Part shown: positions 1 through 9,100 of the stretch, piece by piece
How the letters are laid out: each line of letters opens with the position of its first letter
Position numbering within the stretch: position 1 is the first letter of the stretch
NCBI GenBank assembly: GCA_024644125.1
Contig: JAHELQ010000131.1
Location: 1-11,476 of the forward strand
From: Candidatus Aminicenantota bacterium
GTDB taxonomy: Bacteria > Acidobacteriota > Aminicenantia > UBA2199
Length of the DNA stretch: 11,476 bases
Reading direction: 5' to 3'
Notes under the pieces: model-generated
Told to the model about the DNA's origin: nothing
Seen by the model: the letters and a program-made list of their open reading frames with translations, nothing else
Database searches by the model: none
Made by a program: the position numbers and the translations under genes

Positions 1-1
1 T

Positions 2-118
2 CTGCGGGAACATCTGGGCAAGAGTTTACCATCGTATATGATTCCGCAATATATTGTCACCCTGGATCAGTTACCGGTGACAGTATCGGGAAAATTGGAC
101 AGACACAGGCTGCCTGAA
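2..118 (+). other. A0: C-terminal end of an adenylation domain
   Basis: This is the tail of an adenylation domain whose body lies left of the window. It shows the conserved LPSYMIPQY segment and then the A10 motif SGKLDRHRLP. The catalytic lysine of A10, which contacts the substrate carboxylate and AMP, is codon 92-94. Its substrate cannot be inferred because the pocket residues are outside the window. Confidence 0.93.
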
Positions 119-3100
119 CCCGAAGGAACCGGGAGGCAGACGGGATATATACCGCCGAAAAATCATGTTGAATCTGCGCTGTGCGATATCTGGGCAGGCG
201 TTCTGGGGCTGATGCCGGATCAAGTGGGAACAGCCGATGATTTTTTTGCCCTGGGAGGACATTCTCTCCGGGCCACTGTGGTGATTGCGCAGGTTCACCG
301 GGAATTGGGGGTAAAGGTCCCGCTCGGTGAATTGTTCAAACGTCCTACAATCAGTCAATTGGGGCAGTATATTATGGAAGCCGCAGATACGGGATTTTCC
401 CATATCCCGGCGGTTGAGAAGCGGGAGTATTATCCGCTGTCATCGGCGCAAAAACGGCTGTTTTTCTTGCACCGTTTCCATACTTCCGCTATCAGCTACA
501 ATATGCCGGTAGCGGTGAAATTGGAAGGAGAGCTGCATCTTCAAAGGTTGCGGGACGCCTTCCGGGATCTAGTCCTTCGGCATGAAAGTCTGCGCACATC
601 GTTCCATCTCGTGAAAGACGAACCGGTTCAGCGGGTGCTCGATCGTGTGTCGCTGCCGGTCGAACAACTTGATGAGGGAGATCTCGCTTCGACGATGACG
701 CAATTTGTCCGCCCATTCGATTTGAGCCAGGCCCCGTCGTTGAGGGTGGGCGTGCGGAAATTGGGGACAGGCGCTTATCTATTGTTTCTGGACATGCACC
801 ATATCATCGGCGACGGCGTTTCCATCGCCAATTTAATAAAAGATTTTTCCCGCCTCTATTCGGAAGAAGAGTTAGATCGTCTGGTTGTTCAATACAAAGA
901 TTTTGTTCTCTGGAAGCGGGAGGTGAACCGGAATGGCGCCTCTGGAGAGGATATGAATTACTGGTTGGAGACCATGGCGGGCGATCTTCCGGTTCTGGCG
1001 TTGCCCACGGATTTCCCGCGCCCCAAATCATTTTCGTACCGGGGAGCCATACACCGGACGCGTTTGGACCAGAATGCGGCGAAAGCCTTCAAGCGTTTGG
1101 CCGCGAAAAATGGAACCACCGTGTTTATGGCCTTGATGGCGGTTCTTCAGACATTGTTGCACCGGTATACCGGTCAGAGTGACATCATTGTGGGGACAGG
1201 CACCGCAGGCAGGCATCATCCGGATGCGCAGGATATTGTCGGAATGTTTGTCAATTCATTGCCTATCCGGTGCTTCCCTGAGCGGCACATGAGTTTTCTC
1301 GCTTTGCTTTCAACGGTGAGGCAAACCTGCATCGAGGCCTTCGAGCGCCAGGATGTGCAGTTCGAAAAATTGTTGGATCGCTTGAATGTCACCCGCGATC
1401 TTTCCCGCAGTCCTGTGTTCGATGTATGCCTGATGAACCAGAATTTTCAACTACCGAATCTTCAACTACCCTCTCTGACGGTGAGTCCGGTGGAATTTGA
1501 CGCCGGTGTAGCGAAATTGGACATGACGATCTATGCGCATGAAGAGGATGATGAGATTTTGCTGGAAGTTGAGTATTGCAGCGATTTGTTTCATGCTGAA
1601 ACCATCAGGCGCTTCACATCCCATTTCCAACGAATTGTCGAGCGGGTGTCGGAAGAGCCTGGGATCGCGCTGCGGGACATTCCGCTGGTGACCGAGGGAG
1701 AACAAGAGTTGCTTCTTCAACGTTTCAACAGTACTGAAAAGAATTATGGAGCGTCGCCTTCCATACACGGTATGTTCCGGCGGCAGGCGGAGTTGACGCC
1801 TCATCGGATCGCTCTGGCGGATGAGGCCGGGCATTCCATGACCTACCGCAGGTTTGACCGGACGACCGACCTCGTGGCAGGTTTTTTGGCGGCCAGGGGC
1901 GTGAAACGAGGAGATCTGGTGGGTTTGTCGGCAAAACGTTCCATCGAGATGGTGACGGCTATTTTGGGGATCTTGAAGGCCGGAGCGGCCTACCTTCCGA
2001 TTGACCCCGCCTATCCGGCAGAAAGGATCGGCTACATCCTGGATGATAGTCGCGTAAGTATTGTCCTGTGCGGTGAATCCCACAACGAGGCGCCTCGGGT
2101 CTTTCCCGAGCGCGATGTGTTTTCGATCGAGGATTGTCGCCCCAAGTCTCATGCGATTGAGGACGATCTTCAATTACCGGATGTCTGCGGCGACGATCTG
2201 GCTTACGTTCTCTATACCTCCGGTTCCACCGGCAGACCCAAAGGGGTGTTGGTGGACCATGGACCGGCTGTCAACATCCTCTGCTCCCTGCAGGAATTGT
2301 ATCCGGTTTCAGAGGGGGATGTGTATCTGTTCAGAACGCCTTATATTTTTGATATTTCCGTCACCGAACTCTTCGGTTGGTTCATGGGCGGCGGCGCGTT
2401 GTTTGTTCCTGTCAATGGGATGCAAAGGGATCCGCGGGATTTGCTGCGGATAATACGCTTTGGCAAGGTGACCCATATGAATGTGATTCCGTCGCAATTC
2501 CAGGTTTTATTGGAAACTGCCTCGCCGGCGGAGATGGCCGATCTTGGCTTCTTGCGTTATATTTTTTCAGGCGGAGAGGCGGTGCTCCCGGAAACAGTGC
2601 GACGGTTCCATCGGATGAATCATACGGCGAGGATGGAGAACTTGTACGGCCCAACTGAAGCGACGGTCTATGCCTCCTGGTATCCGTTGGCCCGATGGAC
2701 GGGGACAGGCAATGTCCCGATCGGGTCGCCATTGGGGAATGTGAAGATGTATATACTGGATAGGGATTCCAGGCTTCAACCGTTGGGTGTGGTGGGTGAA
2801 TTGTGTATCGGCGGAGTTGGACTGGCCCGTGGTTACTTGAACAAACCGGAGTTGACGGCGGAGAAATTTTTGGAGGAGGGAATCGATGCGGCGATCCCTT
2901 GTCGTCGCGTTTATAGAACAGGAGATCTGGCCCGTTGGTTTCCGGATGGGACCATCGAGTTTCTGGGGCGCATGGACCATCAGGTGAAGATTCGCGGCTT
3001 CCGTATCGAATTGGGGGAAATCGAAGGTCTTTTGCTGCGTCATCCCGCGGTTCAAGAGGCGGTTGTAGTGCCCCGGAGTGTCAATGGCAACGGCGATTCC

Positions 3101-6100
3101 CTGTGCGCCTACATTCTTCCCGGGCGGTCGCTCGAAGTGTCTGAAATCCGGGATTATTGCGCAGGAGCGCTAGCGGAGTATATGGTTCCCTCTCATTTTA
3201 TGTTGATTGACCGGATTCCAAGGACTGCCAACGGAAAAGTGGATCGTAAATCGTTGCCCGCCCCCGCAGTTTCAGCCGGGCTGGCGATTGTCTCTCCGCG
3301 CACGGATATTGAGAGGCGATTGGCAGGACTGTGGGCAGAGGTGTTAGGATTGGAAACCGAGACCTTCGGTATTGATTGCAATTTTTTCAAAATCGGCGGT
3401 CACTCCTTGAGAGCCGCTGTCTTGTCCGCGAAGGTTTCCAGGGAATTCGATGTGGATATGCCCTTGGAGCAGATTTTCAAAACGCCGACAGTCAGAGGTT
3501 TGGCCAAATTCCTTGCCCAAGGGGAACTGACCCCTGCGGTCTCACCTGAACCTATTGAAAAGCGGGATTACTACCCGTTGTCCTCCGCCCAAAAACGGAT
3601 GTATGTGTTGCAGCAAATGGAACCGCAGAGTGCAACGTACCATCTTCCCCAGCTATTTTCGATTGGACGGGACATGGATCTTTCTCGCCTGCAATCATGC
3701 TTCCGGCAATTGGTGGCCCGGCACGCCATCTTCCGCACTTCCTTCGTTACGAAGGATGACGAACCTGTTCAGCGGATAAGCGAAGCGGTGGATTTTAATG
3801 TGGAAGTTCTGGATGCTCCGGTGCCGGTGGAGACACTTATCCGGCCGTTCGACCTGGCCTGCCCGCCGCTCGTTCGGGTTGCCGTCACTGAAGATGGCGA
3901 AAGCGGCGACAGGCTATTGCTGGTGGATATACATCACATCGCCGGCGATGGAGTTTCGCTCGAAAATCTAGTTCGGGAGTTCGCCATCCTTTATTCCGGC
4001 GGGACTCTCGACGAGCTGCCGCTCCAGTATCGTGATTTTGCCGTCTGGCAGCAGGAAAGCCGGATGGGCATGGGAAAACAGGCGGCATACTGGACGCGCC
4101 AATTCAGCGGTGAAGTGCCGGTCTTGCAATTGCCCACCGATTATCCGCGGCAAAGAAGCGGGGCTCGAAGCGGGGATAGTGTGGCGTTCGATATTCCTTC
4201 GGATCTCTACTGTAATCTAGAAGAATTGGCGCTCAATCTCAATGCCACTTTTTTTATGCTTTTGTTGGCGGCGTTTGGGATAGTGCTCTCGAAATTGAGC
4301 GGACAGGAAGAGGTGGTAGTAGCGACACCGGCGGCCGGGCGGAATCACACCTGTTTGCAGCCGCTGGTGGGTATGTTTGTTAATACGTTGCCGTTACGGA
4401 TCCATGTAAAGGAAGAATTGCCCTTCGACAATTTCTGCGCCAATGTCCGGGAACTGGCGTTGTCCGCCTTTGCAAACCAGGAATTTCCATTCGAGGATTT
4501 AGTGGAACTGGTGGATGTTGAACGGGATACCTCCAGAAATCCCTTGTTTGATGTGATGCTGCTGTTACAGAATATCGGGGACGGAAACGGGGACAGGCGG
4601 TTTGAACTTTTACCCGGAAATATCCGGGTGTGCGATTACCGCAACAAGACAGCTAAATTCGACCTGACGATGACGGGATTCCCGCAAGGGGACAGGCTGT
4701 CGTTTAAATTGCAATTCAGAACGGATCTCTATAAAAAAGAGACTGTCGAAGTGTTGGCGGAGTATTTCAAGAGAATTCTCGCTGTAGTGGCAGTCGAACC
4801 CGGCATCGCTGTCGGCGACATTCGTATGTTGGAGGACGGAGCGCTGGCGAAAGTAATGACGCGCCTCAATGACACAGACACAAATCATCCCCGCAACGAT
4901 ACTCTGATTAAAATATTTCAACGGCTCGCCGCTCAGGCGCCGGATGTCCCGGCTCTGGTGGATTGCCACGACGATTCTCTCTTCACCTATGGGGAATTGG
5001 ATAGAATGGCGGGTTGCGTATGCCGGGGATTGCGGGCAATGGGTATCGGGCGCGGGCAGGTGGTGGGGCTCTCCACTCTTCGCTCCGGTTTGACCATAGC
5101 TGGTATTTTGGGGATTTTGAAGGCCGGCGCCGCGTATATGCCCGTGGATCCATGTTATCCGGAAGAAAGATCGCGATTTATGATGAGCGACTGCGGAGCT
5201 CCATTGTTACTCGCCAACAGGGACATCGCGGCATTCCTGCAGGATGAATATGTCGATTTGTTGGGTGCTCCCGGCGATGCGAGCGATGCCTCGGATCCGG
5301 CGTACGTGATATATACCTCGGGCACCACCGGCCGGCCCAAAGGAGTTCTGGTGGAGCACCGGCAGGCGGTCAACACGGTGTTTTGGTTCATCGGCAATTA
5401 TGAATTGAAACGCGGCGTCCGGGTACTGCAAATGTCCGACCTTACCTTCGATCCCAGTATCAACCAGGTGTTTGGGACACTGCTCTCCGGTGGAACCCTG
5501 GTGATGGTGGATAAAGAGACGTTGACCGATACCGGGCGATTACGGCGTCGCATTGCCCGGCACCAAGTCGAAGTGTTGAATTTTGTGCCGCAATTATTGT
5601 CGCAATTATTGGGCGACGAACAAAAGCTCGCAAGCGTGCGCCTGGTGCTCTCAGGCGGAGAGGCGCTGACAGAAGTGGTGAAGGAAAAGATATTGAGCCG
5701 CGGATACCGTTTGTTCAATCAATATGGACCTACTGAAGCCACAATCGATGCCCTGGTCGAGGAATGCTCGACCCGAAAGATCGCCATCGGGCGTCCGATC
5801 GACAATACGCACGTTTATATAGTGGATCGGGTGGGCCGGCTGACGGAGCCGCTAGTGGCGGGGGAATTGTACATCGCAGGAGCAGGCGTCGCCAGAGGCT
5901 ATCTGAACCGGCCGGAATTGACGGCGGAGCGGTTTGTACGTTTTACTCCAACTGAAGGGAGTGATGCGGTTTTGTGTTATCGCACCGGAGACCTGGCCCG
6001 TATCTTGCCTGACGGGAGGGTGGAATTCCTGGGGCGGATCGACCGGCAGGTGAAGATTCGCGGTTTCAGAGTAGAGTTGGCGGAAATCGAAAATCATTTA

Positions 6101-9100
6101 CTGGCGTTTCCTGGAATATCCGAGGCCGTCGTAGTCGCTCGCTCGTGCGGCGAGGGAGGAGGAGCTCTGGCGGCGTATGTCGTTTTGTTGGAAGCGACTG
6201 ATATCCGGTGCATTCAGGAATTCATGGCCGGTCGCCTGCCGGAGTACATGGTCCCGTCCCATATCCAGGCACTGGAACGGTTACCGCGAAATCAAAGGGG
6301 AAAAGTGGATGTGAAGGCATTGCCCGAACTGGACTTCGGAGCCGGCGATTCGAATCTTCCTCCCCAAACGTTTACAGAAATTTCGCTGGCGCGGATGTGG
6401 TCCGCCGTATTGGCTGCGCCTGAGGAAAAGATCGGGAAATTCAGCGATTTTTTCGGCCTGGGAGGGCATTCGTTGAAAGCCATGACCATGATCGCCCGAA
6501 TCAAAAAAGAAATGGGTGTAAAAATCACTCTTAAGGAACTTTTCGCCAATTCCGCTCTTTATCGTATGGCGCGTGTGATTGCCGGGCGCAAGCCGCGATG
6601 CTCCGATTGCGACTCCCTCCAACCGGTGGAAAAACGGGCATATTATCCGTTGTCTCCGGCTCAGCGGCGGTTGTATATTTTACAGCGGATGGAACCGGAT
6701 TCGACTGTGTACAATATACCGGAATGGATCGTCCCCGGCGAACCGGTTTGCGTTGAACGGTTGAAGAAGGTTCTCGATGTGTTGACCCGCCGTCATAGTG
6801 GTTTGCGGACATCTTTTCACATGAAGGACGGGGAACCGGTACAACGGGTGCATCAGGATGTTTGTTTGCAGGTTGAGCTATTGCAGCTTCCGGCGGCGGG
6901 TTTTATCCGGCCCTTCGATCTGGCGTCGGCGCCGTCGCTGAGAGTTGGCGTGTTGCAGGACGCCGATGGTAATGATGTGATCGTGCTGGATATTCATCAC
7001 ATTGTCTGCGACGGTGTGTCGATGCAGACTCTGTTGCGCGAGTTTAACGAGCTTTATCTACATCCGGCAGCCGCGTTGCCGGCTTTGACGCTTCAATACC
7101 ATGATTTCTGCGTTTGGCGGCAAAGTCCCGCCGCTCAAAATATGGCCGGCCGGCAAGAGGCCTTCTGGCTGGAGGAATTTTCCGGTGATCTGCCGGTATT
7201 GGAGTTGCCTCTCGATTTTCAACGACCCAACATTCAGAAGTTTGACGGCGGCAGTGTGACGCTCGCGCTGGATAGCCAGAAGACCTCTGCGCTGGCGACT
7301 CTGGCCAAAGAGAATGGTGTCACGCTCTATACGGTTTTACTGGCGATATTCAGCCGTTGGCTGGCGCATCTATCGGGGCAAGAGGATATGGTCGTCGGAA
7401 CGCCGGCAGCCGGAAGGGGGCATGCGGATCTTGAACATCTGGTGGGTATGTTCGTCAATACACTCGCCCTCAGGATAAAGCCGGAGGCCCATCTGACATT
7501 TATAGATTTCTTAAGGGCTCTGGGCGAGAAAACAATACGGGCGTTTGATCACCAGGATTTCCCGTTCGAGGATCTGGTAGACCGGTTGCCGGTGGGACGG
7601 AATGCAGGCCGGAATCCGTTGTTCGATGTGATGTTCGGATTTCAGATCTCCGGTTCTCACGAAGCAAGCTTCCGAAGTGAATTCGTTTTGGGAAATCCCG
7701 TGTCGCGCTTTGATTTGAGTCTCAATTGCCTGGAGCGGCACGGTGAATTGGTGTGTTTCTTCGAGTATGCCACGGCGTTGTTTAAGGAGGAAAGCGTTCT
7801 CCGGTATGTCGGCCATCTGGAATGTTGCGTCGATTCAATTCTCGAAAATCCCTTCGCGACGCTTTCCGACGTAGAGGCGATGCCATCGGCCGAACGACGG
7901 AGGTTGTTGTCGGAATTCAACAATACCGATGTGGATTACGACCTTCCCATAAATCTATGGGACCTTCTGGTCAACAAAGCTCAAACCACCCCGGATGCGG
8001 TAGCATTGGTAGAGCCGGGACGGAACGCCCGGGTCACTTACCTGGAGATAGTACAAGCGGCGGAAGGGCTCGCTTTCCGGTTGGAGGAATACGGCGTGGA
8101 AGCGAGGAATATCGTCGCCTTCTCATTGGAGCGGTCCATCGAACTGGTGATCGCGATTTTTGGGATTCTTAAGACAGGAGCCGCGTATTTGCCGCTCGAT
8201 CCAGCTTATCCTTCCCAGAGGGTATCGTATATATTAGCGGATAGCGGAGCGAAATTGGTATTGAGCGATTCGCCGCGAGAACACACGTTCCCCGGGAAAC
8301 CCTTGCTCAATGTCGGCGATTGTATAAACAGAAAAATTCAAGCGGGGATAAGTCGCGCTGCCCGGATGACCGGACTGGGACGATCCGGGGATCCGGCCTA
8401 TGTTATTTACACTTCGGGCTCCACAGGGCAACCAAAAGGCGTTCTGGTAGAGCACTCCACCGCTGTGAATCTCATTTGCGCCTTACAGGAAGCCTTCCCT
8501 CTGCGGCCGGGCGATGTTTATCTCTTTAAGACCGCGGTAGTGTTCGATGTCTCGGTGAGCGAGATCTTCGGCTGGATCCCCGGCGGCGCCACTCTAGCGA
8601 TCCTTCCACCCGGGCAGGAGAAGGATCCTGAAGCGCTGATCGATGCCATCCGGCAGTACGGCGCCACCCATGTGAATTTTGTCCCTTCGATGTTCCAGGC
8701 TTTTTGCGAATCGCTGAAACGTCTGCATAGTGTTACTTTCGAACGTCTCAGGTATGTATTTTTGGCTGGAGAAGCCCTCGCTCCGGCTCTAGTCGCCATG
8801 GCCCGTCCACTTCTCGATGGGGTTCTGCTTGAGAATCTGTATGGCCCGACAGAGGCTACGGTTTATGCGAGCCGATATACGCTTCGCGATTGGGATGAGC
8901 GAAATAATGTGCCTGTCCCTATCGGAACTCCGCTTCCCAATGTCAGGTTATTTGTCCTGGGGCGACAGTTGGAACTCAAAGGAATCGGGATCCCCGGCGA
9001 ATTGTGCATCGCCGGAGAGGGATTGGCCCGTGGTTATCTGAATCGCCCGGAATTGACCGGCAGGCAATTTGTATGCGTGGAAGGGATCGATGCCGAAGAT

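Noticed and set aside
38..40. ATG at 38 as the start of the NRPS gene
   Set aside because: Codons 2-37 in the same frame already encode conserved adenylation-domain sequence (LPSYMIPQY spans this ATG), so this Met is internal and the true start is outside the window.
1466..2173. Long reverse-strand open frame of about 235 codons
   Set aside because: It lies wholly opposite the conserved C1/A1 coding sequence, its translation shows no recognisable domain, and it is explained as an antisense shadow of a G+C-rich gene.
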